Part shown: positions 10,524 through 24,600 of the stretch, in pieces | Layout: each line of letters begins with the position of its first letter | How positions within the stretch are numbered: position 1 is the first letter of the stretch | Assembly: GCA_043228905.1 (NCBI GenBank) | Contig: JBHGNT010000001.1 | Coordinates: forward strand, 34,596,001 to 34,660,000 | Length of the DNA stretch: 64,000 bases | Direction of reading: 5' to 3' | From: Azolla caroliniana | Lineage: Eukaryota > Polypodiophyta | Made by a program: the position numbers and the translations under genes | The notes under the pieces: model-generated | Told to the model about the DNA's origin: nothing | What the model saw: the letters and a program-made list of their open reading frames with translations, nothing else | The model's database searches: none

Positions 10524-12560
10524 AAACTTGAGCTTCTCAAAGAATTTTCCATTTACTTGTTTGTGCCAGGTAAAAAGGATTCAGTCAGGATCCTCGATGA
10601 AATCCTAGCTCATTGCGAAGAATCTTTGTAGCATTTTTTTCTTTTTCTTTTTAAGTCCTCAAAAGTATCTTCAATTTCTTTAGAAATCTTCATATTCCTA
10701 GGGATCTTTTATCCAAATCTAAAAGAATTCCTAGAAAATTTAATTAATTAATTAATTTTTTTCTATCTTTATTACCTTTGTAGACTTTTGTATTATAGTT
10801 CAAGCATGCCATTAAGGATCCAATGTATTTTGTTGATTGGTATGCAAGAGGAAGCTAACCAATATCATCATATACTGTGATAATATAATTAGTTGTATTC
10901 CCTAATAATGCCATTTGTTTATATACTGTAATCTAGTATATGCCAAAAGCAACAAACTTGGAACAATAGAGGCAGAAAAAGCATGTAGTTTATTCCCTTC
11001 CATCTTCTCAACATTTGCTCGTTTACCGTGAACACCATTCAAAAGTAGTATATCAATGGTGAAATATGATTTGATTCACACAAATTCATGTTATGGTCAG
11101 TGTGAAAGCATGTGGCTTGAGAGTTTCCAACGATTAAATTGTCAATGTTTGTCAAATGCTTCCTTTATCAAAATTACAAATCAATGCATTAAAAAATGTT
11201 GTAATTTGTAATATAATAACAGTCAGTTTCACATTACAATCCATTATTATAATTAACTGTCCATATGTGCACTATGCATCATAGGAATGTTCTCAAAATT
11301 AAATGCAATGTACTCCTTACATAAAGGGCTCGACCCAAGTTTATTCTTGTTTTCATCTTAACTCAACAACACACAAGTGTTAAATCATCTTAACTCAAAA
11401 CATGTATTCCTACAAGCCAACATTAAACAAATAATGAAATTTGCATGTTAATTACACATGATAATTGAAAGGAATCTTTGTGTGTGATTGTGTGAGGTAA
11501 TGGTGTTATTCATGGAACAATTTGTAGTGATTTGAATGTTAAATGGGGAATTATGACACTTTCAATTAAGCACCCAACTCAGCTAAAATGACGAAACACT
11601 TGCAAAAGCTTGTGCTATGAAAAGGGAAGGGAAGGAATCGGACTACATCTTAAAAATTGAGAAGAGAACTAATCAATGTTTTAATGAAGGATAATGAAAA
11701 GACTCACATAAACAAGTTTTCTATATGTACACAAAGAAATATTGTGTCTATGTTTAATGTCAATGATAATGATGAAGAGATTCATGATAATAGTGATTAT
11801 GGCTAATGTTCAATTTGATGTGGATCCAACATCTTCTCTTTAATTTTTATGAAAACTAATTCGGGCAAAGCGTGTGCACTTTGTTATCTTTTCTAGCATC
11901 CATGTCAAGAAACATGGGCTAATAGCGATATAATGTTGTCATTCTCCAATCCCTCTTATTATTTACCTCATCTTTAGAAGGTGTTGTATTTGAATTTGGG
12001 TTCGTGGCAATCATTAGCACATTAGCAACACGCACAAGCTACATATAAATACTTTTAACGGCTACATTGGAAACCCCCTGTTTGAACTTGGGCTTGGGAA
12101 CATGTCATGATCTATGATTGCTAGGATCCATGGTTTGACTCAACTCAACCACTAACATAAAGCTTACGGTGAGCCACATGATCGTTTACGCTTTTACAAT
12201 TGACTTCAATTCTAGAAAACGTCAACAGTCCATGGTCTCTTCGATCTATATGCCCAACTTGGTACCCCCCCAATAGAGAGCTCTCTCTTCTCTTGTGAAT
12301 GAATAGTGTGACTAGACTTGGCACATAGATCCTTTTAAAGGTGACCCAACTCCCTTAATACAATGCACTCTTGACCGCACATCGGGACACGAGACAGGCC
12401 ATGTCCGAAGAAGGAGAAGAACCGACAACATGCAAAATGTTGACCAGATCATTGAGAGAGCAAGAGAAACACAAGCTCCAAATTTAGAGACTAGCAAAAA
12501 AACGTTAGCGTCTTTTGTAAGGGGATTTGGTCCCAAAGTTGTAAAAACAACTGCATACTA
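10524..12560. other. Intergenic region
   Basis: This is the spacer between the Rab7 gene and the URB1-like gene. It holds the probable 3' untranslated region of the Rab7 gene, a TTAA/AATT-rich run near 10740-10757, and otherwise unremarkable AT-rich sequence. No coding region, RNA gene or mobile element was recognised. Confidence 0.5.
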
Positions 12561-12581
12561 TGTGTGTATGTACATATACCC

Positions 12582-12618
12582 TCTAGGGTTTAAGGTTACT
12601 GAATCTGATTAGGGTTTA
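12582..12618 (+). promoter_or_regulatory. Two telo-box-like elements before URB1
   Basis: CTAGGGTTTA starts near 12583 and TTAGGGTTTA near 12609, that is, 22-58 bases before the ATG at 12641. Telo-boxes (AAACCCTA) are known in plants to be enriched near the transcription start of ribosomal-protein and ribosome-biogenesis genes, often with TCP-binding sites. Their position fits the predicted role of this gene. Confidence 0.6.
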
Positions 12619-12640
12619 CGACTCCTGAGTCCAATCAACC

Positions 12641-15600
12641 ATGGCCGAAACAGAAGTACGCCCTGTCAAGAGATTTCGATCGTCTTCCCCGTCGCTTACC
12701 GCTGAACATGTGTTTCCTAACCAAGAAGAAGAAGAAGAAGAAGAAGAAGAAGAAGAAGAAGAAGATGAGGATTTGGCGTTTTGTTTGCAAGCAGAAACAA
12801 TAGGTATCTCTCTTGTTCCTAACTTCACCCTAAACAAGAATAACTAAGCTCTCTATGAACAGAAACTAAACAACTAAACTCTAAAGTCGCCCCCTCCCCA
12901 AAAATAAATAAATAAATCACAAATCGCCAAATTCCTAAATCTAAATGCGTAAACCCCGAACCAACTTAAAAACCTAATAATCGAACAACTCAACTCTGAA
13001 AATGACTCCAAAAAACATAAAAACCAACAACTAAACTCTGAAATCCTAAAACATTTGTTTTTTGCAGAACAAGAGAAGGAAGATGACTTCAAACTCGAAT
13101 CAAGAATGCCAGCTTTCTTTCGAGTCGAGGATCTTGACGAGAGACTGAAGTCAATACTTGCTGGAATATCATCGAAAAACCCTCGAGAAGACCTAATAGA
13201 GTTCAGAAAATTGCTTCAAAATGATGAAGATGGTCATTTTCTCTATCAGTACGTCCTCCTCTCTCCGAAATGTGCTGAGCTAATGTCGGTATGGTCTCTT
13301 GGTCCTGGTGCTGAACCCGCTGTCCCTTTATTGCAACTGATGGAAGAGATTATGAAGCACCCGATGGGAAAACAAGGTAATTCTATAGATTTGTCAAAGC
13401 CTGATAATGTGAGAATCCATTCTGTAGTTGTTCGGTTGCGACTAGATCGGTTGGCTCGATTGATTGTAACTACAAAACTTAAGGATATTTATGCACACTT
13501 AACATCAAGTGAGAGAAATAGGCAACGATCTGCTTTGCTTCTTGTTGCCTCGATAGTTCGACGAGGAAGTTTGCTCGCATCGGAGATAGCTACAAATTTT
13601 GATTTTTCACTTAATGCGTTGCCCAAGTTGTCAAAACCATATCATAACTCATATAAGAATGCAAACAAGAACTCCAAAGAGATGAATCGGAGCACCACAA
13701 GTACATCCGTTCGGAGTGCTTTCATCGAGTTTGCACTATCGTTCCTGGAGGTTTCTCATGCAGCTCTTTTAAGATGGGTTCTTCAAATTAGACCTTTGTA
13801 TACAGGTGTTTTTCATAATCTTTCCACCGATGATGAGAAGACAATTTTGTCGGTTCTTAGTGTGTTACGAGACAAAGTTTTGGATTCATCTTCTATGGTG
13901 CCACCAGGGCTTCAAAGTGCCATTTTTGGAGATGCTACCCTTGAACAATTATCTATTATATCCTCAAATGAAATGCATTCAAAGGCAGCACAAGCTGCAA
14001 ATGACACCCTTTTAGTGTTGTGTACTGATCCATCACATGGTATATGTCCTGATGCTGCTGCATTATGGGAATCTTCAACAAGAAAATCTGGTAACTTTGG
14101 TGGAGGTCAAGGACGATTGGTTAGACTTATGCTGAAATTGAGAGCAACTGAAAGCCAAAATCACAGGGAACTACTTTTGTTGATAGCAGCTGGAAAGCCA
14201 GTGCTAGTTGCTGCATATTTTGATTCATTTCCTTACTCTCTTGAGCCGCGAGCTTCTAATGCTTGGTAATTCCACACTGGAAACTTTTTGTAAAGAAAAA
14301 TGTTAATCATTTCAATTTGTATGCACTGTATAGGCTTGTGATTTTGACAGGTTGGCTTAAATGTGCCCTTCTACTGTTAAGAGAACACACTATGACATTG
14401 GAGCAGTATGCAGGTTTGCAGCTGTTTCTCTTATTTCGGATATAATTCTTGTCTCAAAGGTGCAACCTCCTTTCATTGCACTTGCCACACAAGGACTTCC
14501 TCCACCATTTATTGAGGACTCTTTGTTCCAAGCTATTCTAGGTAGTGCTTTACCTAGAAGCCTAACTCGACTAGTCATTAACAGAGGTCTTCTTCATGCA
14601 AATATATTTGTTAAGCATGGATGTGTAAGGATGCTTCTGGAAGTCTTTTCTGCAGTGCAATTCTACGTGCTTTCCATCCGCAAGGCATCTGTGAGTTGTC
14701 ATCAAAATCTATGCATTGGTGAGTGTAAAGAACCAGGATCAATGTCAATGGAAGGCAGCTTAGATGTTTATGATGCTACTTACAAACACTCCACTGAATC
14801 TCAAAAATGGCTTCTGCTAGAAAAGCATCTACAGAATGAACTTCAGTCCTTCTCACCAGACCCACAAGTTCTTGTGTCAATGCTCTTTTTAAAACCAGTT
14901 CTTACTAATTCTTCAAACGAGAAGAACAAGAATATCTCCAAATCTCTTTCTACTGATGAAGATCACTTTGAGGAGAATGTGCACAAAACTGACACTCCGA
15001 TCCAGGATTTTTATCATAAAGAGAACGAAGAAGCAAAGTTAGTTGATATCTGGAATGCAGATTCTGAATTGGTTAAGACTGGGGAACTTAAAGATGTGGC
15101 AGGTTTTCTCAATGCAAAGATTTTGGAACTTTTGGCCTGTTATCAAGTAAGATGACGATCACCATTCTTTAATTGATAAATTTTAATGTATTTGTGCTTT
15201 ACAAGTATCTGGCAATGTGAAAAAGGACAGCATATTCTATGTGGCAATTGTTAGGGATATAGATTGCATTGAAGGCCAGATTAAGCGCATTTTAAACCTT
15301 GTACCCTATATGATGCGCACTGTAGAACAAATGATGCACATAATACTTGGACAATTGTTAAATAGCATTTGACTCGTTTCTGTAGGAGTTCGATTGTCCA
15401 AGTATCTCATTTGTTTCATATGGACGAATGCTCCTTCTTGGTGTTTCTTCATGAATGCATGAAATGGAGCATTGAGGCTAGCTTGTGTTGATGTCATGCA
15501 CTCAGAAGAAAAAATGATGCACATAATACATGGCCAATTGTTAAACAGAACTTAACTTGTTTCTGTAGGAATTAGATTGTCCAAGTAGAAGAGGATTAGA

Positions 15601-18600
15601 CAAGTGTCTCACTTGTTTCATATGGACGATTGCTCCTACTTGGTGTTTCTTCATGAATGCGTGAGATGGAGCATTGAGGCTAGCTTGTGTTGATGTCATG
15701 CACACAGTGAATCATATAATCTAGACCTATTCATGGTTTTCACTTAACGTATGGGGCAATATCTGTTTTGTCTATGGTTTAAAGTATACGTGCATGGATA
15801 TAGATTTGTAGATAGAAATAAAGAGAAGGTTAGAGGAAGAAGTGAGGCTTTCATTTATAAGCAATATCAAATTTAAACGTAAACCTTTTGTGGACTGAGT
15901 ATGAGTAGTATATATGTAGAACTGTAAAAGCTTAGCTAACATCTTATTATCCATTGAACGTCTATTTATGTCAGTTTACATGTGTAAGTGTGTTTTTGGA
16001 TAAATTGTGTATTGATATACCTTGAACCAGATCCAGGGATGCTTTTTAATGTTCCATAGACCAAATGCTTGAAGCACAAAATGATTATTGATTGTTGATT
16101 AGTATTCAAGCATGCTATAATGATGTCAGAAACATTCACTCCATTGTTTTCATAAAAAAGATCAATCCATATAAACTGAAGCTTAAATGAAAACTTTCTT
16201 AAAAGTTGTAAGCTTGTATGGAAACGGATCTCACATTGTATTGGATTGAAACTGCATCATGACTATATATTTCTGAGTAATTGATCTTGAAAAATATTTC
16301 ATTGCCCAAAAGAACGTCTTTGTTTGATTACTGAAGAACATCATTTTTAGAGCTGAATATGTTGAATGGTTTACTGCAGAGAATCATTCCAATGGCTTTG
16401 GTGGAATGTTCCTTTGATGTTTTCAAACTTCTGCCAGAGGATCCAATATCGATGACAGTATCTCAACAAAAGGCTTTATTGATGCTACTTTTAGCAGCTT
16501 CCAGAGAAATTGAAGGATTGGATCTGGATTCAATGTCTCATCACAGCTATGGAAATCTGAATCCAAGACATTTGTACAGGCACTTGAAGTCATTGTTAAA
16601 TTTCATGTGTAAACAAAAGGTTAAGAGTATAAAAGAGCAAACCCAAACTTTGGCTTACCGTGCCATGATCAGTTGTGGAGCATTTGAGAGTAACAATGGG
16701 GAAATTGGAATATGGCTTCAATTTCTCCCACTATCTGATGATGCAGTGACGTCCTTTTTATGTGACTCTGTCGATGCAGTTGGTAGGAATATTGATAAAT
16801 ATGTGGATATTCTACTCTCTACACTACATTCAGCTTCAAGATCAGGTATACAATGTTGAAGTCTTATTAGCATTTCGTTTGTCTCATAATCTAATCAAAT
16901 GGCTGTTGTATTTGCAGATTTGACTATTGCTCCAAAGTTTGGACCTCTTGGAATTTGTGTGCTTGATAAGTGTCTACGAGTTCTTGCATCAAACACCAAG
17001 AGTTTTAAGGTTCCTCAAAAGACTAGTATTTCGATTTATGTTGCAAATGTATTACAGCTACTCCTACAGTCACAGGTAAGGAGATAGGTGGTTAAGGAAT
17101 TTCAAGCTACTCCTACTCTTTGATTTCATGTGTGTTCTTACTTTTCAAGATGTTGGTTTTTTCAGGTTCATTCAAAAGCCTTGGGCATTATTCTAAATGA
17201 ACTATTATGCATTGAGAAATACGAGCCATTGGCTACCACTAATGTTTTTAGGTCTGAGTGGTCTCCCCTACAAACTCTGCGGGTAGAGGTTCATCGCATT
17301 TTAAGGGAAGATAAACTATGCTATTGGAGCGCAAATACTTTCTATCAGCCAATGGGAAATGGCGCTTTAACTCAAAGCCTCCGGAAGGCATTGGAATGTT
17401 GTAAAAATGATGACACTAGCTCTTTGGACGCAAAAGCTTCTGCACTTGGTGCTTGCCTTCTCTGTTTATGTCCAGGTGAACTAGTTGAGAACTTTCCTTT
17501 ATTGATGGAGACTTTTTTCCCTTTGTTCAAAGGAAAATTCCTTGTTCTGACTGGAATTTTCGGTGTCTATAAGTGGTTACTACCAGCTATTATAGAATCA
17601 TGGAAAGATCTCTTCAATACAGCTATAATACTAGCCTCAAGCTTGGCACTGTCCACGAATATTGCTAGAGACAAGGAAGATAAATCCCAGAATGACATAA
17701 GTTTGTCTTTTGATGGTGCTAAAGATAATAGTATGTCAGCAAATACTTCAAATATCACAGCATTCTCCTTTTCAATATTTTTACTTAGTCTTCCATTTGG
17801 TGTTATTTTTCCTGGTGCTCTTTCTGCCTATAAGGCAGAACTCTTGAAAGTAAATGCTTTTACAGTAATACTTCAAGCTGCAATATCGGAAGTTCCACCT
17901 CAATTGTGGCTAAGCACGGCTAATTCTGTATTGTTCTGGATTGACAAATTGTGGAAACTTCATTCTGAAGGTTCAGATATGAAGTGTCAACTTGAAATTT
18001 GTATTTCCCTTTTGAGGTCTATGATAGTTCCTCTTGAAGGGAAGGGTTGGCTTTGCTACTTACTAAAATCAGCTTCAGACCCAAATATTGATGTAAACCT
18101 GATTATTGAGTTCGTTAAAGGAGTGTTAATGCATCCTGTTATGGATTTGCAGTATCGAATAGGGGGAAATTACCCATCTTCAACTCCATCTGGACTTGGA
18201 AAAGGAGAACATGGTGATGAATTTGGAGTAGAATCATGGTTGTCCAGAGGTCGAGATGCATTGACTCTTCTTGATTGCAAAGTGATCGATATTCTTAAGG
18301 AGCTTTTGCAGTGGTCTTTGGATGTATCACATACTGCATTTCCTATTGAAGTGAGGAGGACAGTTCAGTTGCTTAGAAATTCTCTGTCCATGTCTTGTAA
18401 GCCTTTTCTTACAGAGGCACTTTGTACTTTAAAAGAGGCCATTAACAATAAAAAAACAAGTGCCCCCAATAATTTTTCTAGCATTTCTGCTTACATTGTC
18501 TTCTATTTTTCTTCCTATATTGACATCGAATTGATTGTTGATCTTTCTTATACATTGCTATCCCGGGAAACTTGTAATGGTAATGTCAATGATGGAAGTT

Positions 18601-21600
18601 CCTTGACCTCAACAATCTCTTTTTATGACATGGGTGTTTATTTTGCTACCTCAGTTTTTGATAGAATTGGACAGTTAATCCAACAAAAGGATTCAGGAAC
18701 CAATGGGTTTGCATGTAGCAGTTTATTACAAAGTATGTATAGAAGCCTTCTGGAATTAGTAATAACAAGTCCATCGGAAAAGGTATATTCTTGTCTTTTA
18801 TCTGCGTTGGATGCTAACTATGGTCAACATTTTTTTACTCCTGATGGATCGTTGTACAAGTTCTCTTCTGCATATCTGTCAATTTGCATCCACAAAATGC
18901 CAATGAAGGTATTACGCCATCTTATGACAAACATCAGTAGGACAAAAGTAAAGATAATCTTCTATTTGGTTCAAATCAGTCACGTATTCCTTCCAGAAGT
19001 TTTTGAAGTCTTATGTCAGCACCTAGGGCTGACAAATATCCGACTAGGTCCTATAGTGTTATCAGAGTCTTCCCAATCTGGTCATGCCAATGAAATTTAC
19101 ACACATAAGGAAATGATTCTTATGCTGCCTGTTGTCAATTGGCTAATACATGTTATCAAGAGTGAAGAGAATGACTCTCTGTTTAGGATGGTTGAACAGA
19201 TTACCATTAGCTACTACAAAATGATAACTGAGGTAACAAATCATTGGGATATCTTTCCAACAGCATTGGACATGCTAGATGTGCTCCCATTTGCCAATTC
19301 ACAGGAAGGAAACAACGAATTCTTTAATCTCTTTGGTTTGTCCACACCTGGACAGCTTGTGCTAATGCTCAAGCATTGTCTCTCTTATCATGCTGTTGTT
19401 ATAGAGCAAAAGAAGGAGTTATTCGTTTCAATTCTGCAGAACAGCGACCAATTACCTATCAAAGATGTAAATGCGTTGTCAGTAGAGGATACTGTCAAGT
19501 CAGTGAGTATTATAATTCTGAAATTCATGATGGCAAGGATGCTTCTGATGTCTGATATAATCAAAACAAGTGCGTCAGATGCAGAGAAAAGTGATAAGGA
19601 TCCAATGGCTGTAGATGGAATAGCAGAAACAATGGTTGACAATTGTTATGAACTTTCTGATAATCTGATCCAGACTCTCAATGTGATTTTCAAACATAAG
19701 TTTGGGGGCAAAGAAGAACGCAAGGTCTTTAAAATATTTGGCCGCAAAATAGAGCTATTCAAAAGAGACATTTTGCGTATACTTGAAGTGACATTGTTGA
19801 ATGAACTGAAGGACATTTTCATAGGTTTGATAGATCTCAAGGATGAAACGCAATGCTTATCCTTATTGAAGAAATTTACAAAGATAATTCTCCGATTTAG
19901 ATTTGGTGAGAGATTGCCCATGCAGGTACTTCGATCTTGTGTCTCCACAAGATCTAAAATGCCTGTTTTCTCAGGGCGCTACTCAACATATGGCTTAGAA
20001 CTTCTAGTGGGCCATTCGGAATTTGCTTCAACTTTACTGCTCTCAAAAGATATCTCCAAGAACCATTTGCTGGGTCGATACTTCCATGAAAAAGACACCA
20101 CTTCGAGATCATTACCGTCTACCTTGTATTTACTAAAACATCATTTACTACATAATTCCATGGTTGCAGAACCCAAAACTTCCCACTCATTAGAACTGCA
20201 GTTGACCGATGCAGAAAGTAAAAAATTAGAGCTACTTAAGTTTTTGAGATTATTATATTTTCTAAAACATCAGGCTCTTGGAAGTGAGATTTCCGTTGGT
20301 TCAACTGTAAGCTCGATTGAGATGCTGTCTTTGTTATTGGCATCATATACCGCTTCCATGAGTGAAGTTGATAAGGAAAATCTGCTATTAATGCAAGAGA
20401 TAGAGTTTTTTGAAGGGCCAGGCTTTCCTGGCATTTTAGGAATGGATTATCTTTGGGGAGAGGCAGCTCTAAAACGATGGAAAACAAAATCTGGGTCTGT
20501 CATGTCTGAAGCATCTGATGATGGTACTGTTACGGAACTCTGGAAGAGATCTTTCAAGGAAGACCTCCTACTAGATCCCACAAAGTGTGCTCTTGGCGTG
20601 CTGTTTTTCCCTTCACAGAGAAAGCTTTGTACTGGTATATTTGTATCGACAGGCGTCAATGTTGTGGAGGTGGTCTTCATTTTCCTTGTTAATATCTGTT
20701 CTTGTGTCCTTGTTAATATAAATTGAAGTTATTAGTCCCATTTGGGGTTTATTCTTACAAGCTCCCTTGACATTAAAGGATCAACAATCCACGGATGGGG
20801 GAGATGAGAGGATGTTGGGAGATGCAGCATATGATCCATGTTTCATTTTACCATTTGCATTGCACTGTCTATCTTGTGGGTGGATGATGGCAGATGATTT
20901 TGTCAGCAAAGGACTACTAGCCTTAACATTGGTCAGTGTTTCTTCTGCGGATGAAGACATGCGTAAACTTGGATATGAAATTCTTGCGAAGTATTTCATG
21001 ATCCTTGAGGTATTTATTTAAATGCATGTAGTAATATGCATTATCTTATCTCTGAAATTCTGCGGTTTTATTTGAATTTGTTGAACATGTGCTTAGGTCT
21101 GTGAGAACTTCAAGGGGAAGCTACAGATAAGGCTACTATTAACTTTCCTGAAGAATATGGTACTACAGCCATGGCAGAGGTTGCCTTTCATAACAACTTT
21201 GTTTGCTGCTGAGGCGTCTTGTATGTTGATGCATCCATCAGATGTTCATTACCCAGCCATCAACAAGTTCCTGCTTCGTGCTCCTGGAATTGACCCTGAG
21301 GTATATTCTTGTATTTCTGTTTGTGATTTGAAGCTTGGTAACTATTTAGATTTTTCTGCCATGGTAACACTGAAGTAAAGAGTTCTTAATTTCTGTCTTC
21401 AAGCCCAGGATGTTTCAATCATATCTTCAGGAAAAACTAAATTATAGTTGATGGTTGATCTAACTTAAATTATAAAGATTGTGATATACCCTGTTGGGTA
21501 TGTATCTAAAATCACCTTAAGAAATGTTGACACTGAAAGTGCCTATGTGAGATTAGTGTAAGCAAGCGTTTAAGTACAGGCCAACATTTTGTTATGTGAC

Positions 21601-24600
21601 ACTTTTTCATTTACAGACAATACCACTCTTTAAATCTTTATTTGGAAGTGGATCAGTTCATTTTCGGGCTGATCGAGCATGGATGCTGCGTCTTCTTGCG
21701 TTTGGTTTAAGAACCTCATTCGATATTCATATTTATCGTCGCCGTTTTGTACTAGAAATTCTGATGAGTTTCTATAGCTCTCCTTTAGCTGATAGGCATA
21801 CGCGGGAATGGATTTTCCAGGTTTTATTCTAGTGGAAATAATATAACGTGCATTTGTTTTCTTGTTTCATACCTGAAACTATTTTATGTTTTAACTTGTT
21901 TGCCCTGTTTGGCCTTCTAATATCTGTCAGATTCTACAAAGAGCATCCAAATTACGCAGCCTCATTCAATATCTTATAGAGAGTACTGGCTTTCTATCTT
22001 GGCTGTCCTCTATTATATGTGGTAATAGCACAGCAAAATCAGGAGAGTATGCGGTTGGAGTCTCAGAGGATTTTTCTTTGGAGGCTTTACAGGTATTTGG
22101 ATTCTTATACATTTTCCACTTTGGTTAGTTTTGTGAAGATAGATAAATTTACTTTGGAGCCTCAATTGCACGTGTTAATCTCAAAATTCAGCATATCAAT
22201 GTAGTCTATTGTTTTACATGTTCCATTTACATTTTCTATGGATGATGCTAGCTTTGTTATGCAAATTTATAAATATGTTACATTATGTGTGCTCACTGTG
22301 TGTGCCACTTTTTTCATATTGAGTAATGTGGGATGATAAGAGCTCATAGAGTGTATCTGAAAGTGCCTAAATTGCTTTCTATTTGTTGCTGTTGGCATGT
22401 TTACAAATTTGGATCTCACATTTGGCTGATTTTATTACCGATCGTACCAGGGTAGATGCTAATACCAGGTTAGAGGAATGTGACAATGATTGGAATATGA
22501 CTGACAGTTATAAGGTAAAAGAGAAAGAAATGTTGCCTGGATAAAGAAAAAAACATATTCTTCAACTTTCAATAGCAAAGACAATTAGAAGAAAGCTTGA
22601 AGTAAAGTGAGTTAAAGTAATCAATTTTGGAATTGAAAGCTGAGCGGTAAATTATTGGGTCACCAAGAATGTAAGAGAATAGTAAATACTTAAGCCTAGA
22701 TAGTGAAATTAGAATTCGTATTCAATGTACACTTGTAATGTTATTGACCTAGTGTTCCCCTCTACTTCCGAGTTGTTGTTGGCTTTTTCTAAAACGTGTC
22801 TTCAATGTCCACAACTAATTCTGCTACTCGCTATTTGAACCGGGCTAGAACACACAAAAAGTCATTAATGGATATAGTCGCCTTATAGTCTAAGATCGCC
22901 GATGATCCCGTGTCTGGTTTTATGGTGGTGGCCATCTCTATTGTGAGTGAGTTGGAAGGTGGTGGATGATGGTTTCTGTAGGACATCGGCATTAAATGCG
23001 TATGAAGTTGATTGTTGGGTGTTTTCCTTTATTGGCCACTAGTTGGCTCAGGCTTTGGATTAATTCCCTTCCTGTTGGCAGTGATAGCAAAGGATTGGTC
23101 TCGGTTTGTGATTTTGCAGTGAAGTGTCTTGATTGCGCAGATGGGGATTTGGGACAATTGTCTTTATTTTGTGGATCCTCTTGTTTGTCACTTTGAAAGT
23201 CTCTGTGATTTCACTTGTATTTTTCTTGATGGTGCAGAAAGTACCCTTGGTTAACCTTAACATCTCCATGGTATAGCTGAAAATTTCTGTAGTTGTATGA
23301 GATGCTAGAGTTGTGGCTCTGAAAGCTGCTGTAGCTGCTTGTTTCACTTGGATAGTGATGATTATTGTCTTGGGTGTTTCACTCACCAACAGTAGCCACC
23401 ATTATTGTTGCAGAAAATCCACTAGTCGGCTTGTTGATAATTATGATCTGTATCGCAGAAAGTCCAGTGATCATCTCTATAACAGTAATGATTATTGTTG
23501 AAATCATTCTGCCAGTCATTGCAATGGTTGTCATGATCGGTGGCATGTTTGGATATGGGCCAGCGATTGTCATGGCAACTGTAGTCCGGTTCAATCTGTT
23601 CAGCAACTTTAGAAAGGAGCTGTACTCTCACTGCTTGATGGTGTGATTTCTCAAGCTCTGTTTGAATGCACATCCAGTTGAGACCTGTTTAATGTTAATG
23701 CAGATAGTGCAATGGATGTTTGTGTTTAATGTTAGCAAGTGAGGTCATTGGTGGAGGTACTTGACAGGGCAGAGGTTGACTAACCACTGTCAAATGGTGT
23801 ACATTACCCTCGTGTACTGTGTTTTGAGTACTCCATTGTGGTCACTATGTGTTAATCATGGGCATGACGGTCGCACAGCATCAGGAATGGTAGCGCTAAT
23901 AGTTAGTGGGAGTAGATTGTGACAAAAGTCTGGAAACCGTGATAGTTAATCAGAGAAGGGGACACAGCACTTGGTTAATAATTAGATAATTTAATTCCAA
24001 CTGTGCTCTCTCTAAGAGATAATGAATAGCCTAACTCTTGAATCAATAGATATGACAATGAGAGCTAAATACTTAGATATTTGGAAGAATTCTAAAAAGT
24101 GGTTTTAAGGGTGGAGCAAGTAAAATGAAGATAATGTTCTGTAGCTTAGAACCCTCTCTGTACACGTTTAGAGTTAGCACATTTGTTTAAAGTAGAGAGA
24201 GACTATCATAAATACAGCAATTAGGCTTCTAAAAGATCTCTCTTACCGCTGTGACAAAAATGTTTTAGGCTAACTAAATTGATTGTAATCCCATCTTAGT
24301 TGGAGTGTTCTAACTACAGTATTTATTATGTAAAAAACTCTCGATCCTGTATGAAATTCATGCTGTCTAGAGAATATGAAATTGTGTTTTTTCAGATATT
24401 TGAGAATGCTCTATCTTGGAGAAGTGTGAAAAGGTGGCTTACTTTGGAAGGTTTCGAGGAATTATTAAAGGTGGTTTGGCTACTTCATCATGCCCTAATT
24501 AAGAGTCAAAGTTTCAGTGAAACATCTGTATTCATCAAGCCTTACCTAAGAATCCTAAGAACTGCATTCCATCTTTCACTAGCAAGAAGAAAATATCAAA

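Noticed and set aside
12430-12612. 60-codon open frame just before URB1
   Set aside because: It lies in the promoter and leader region, ends at the telo-box area, and has no recognisable domain.
20635-20726. Continuation of URB1 exon 6 to the stop at 20726
   Set aside because: The extra residues end in a hydrophobic non-conserved tail. The donor at 20634 keeps phase into the NopRA1-coding exon.
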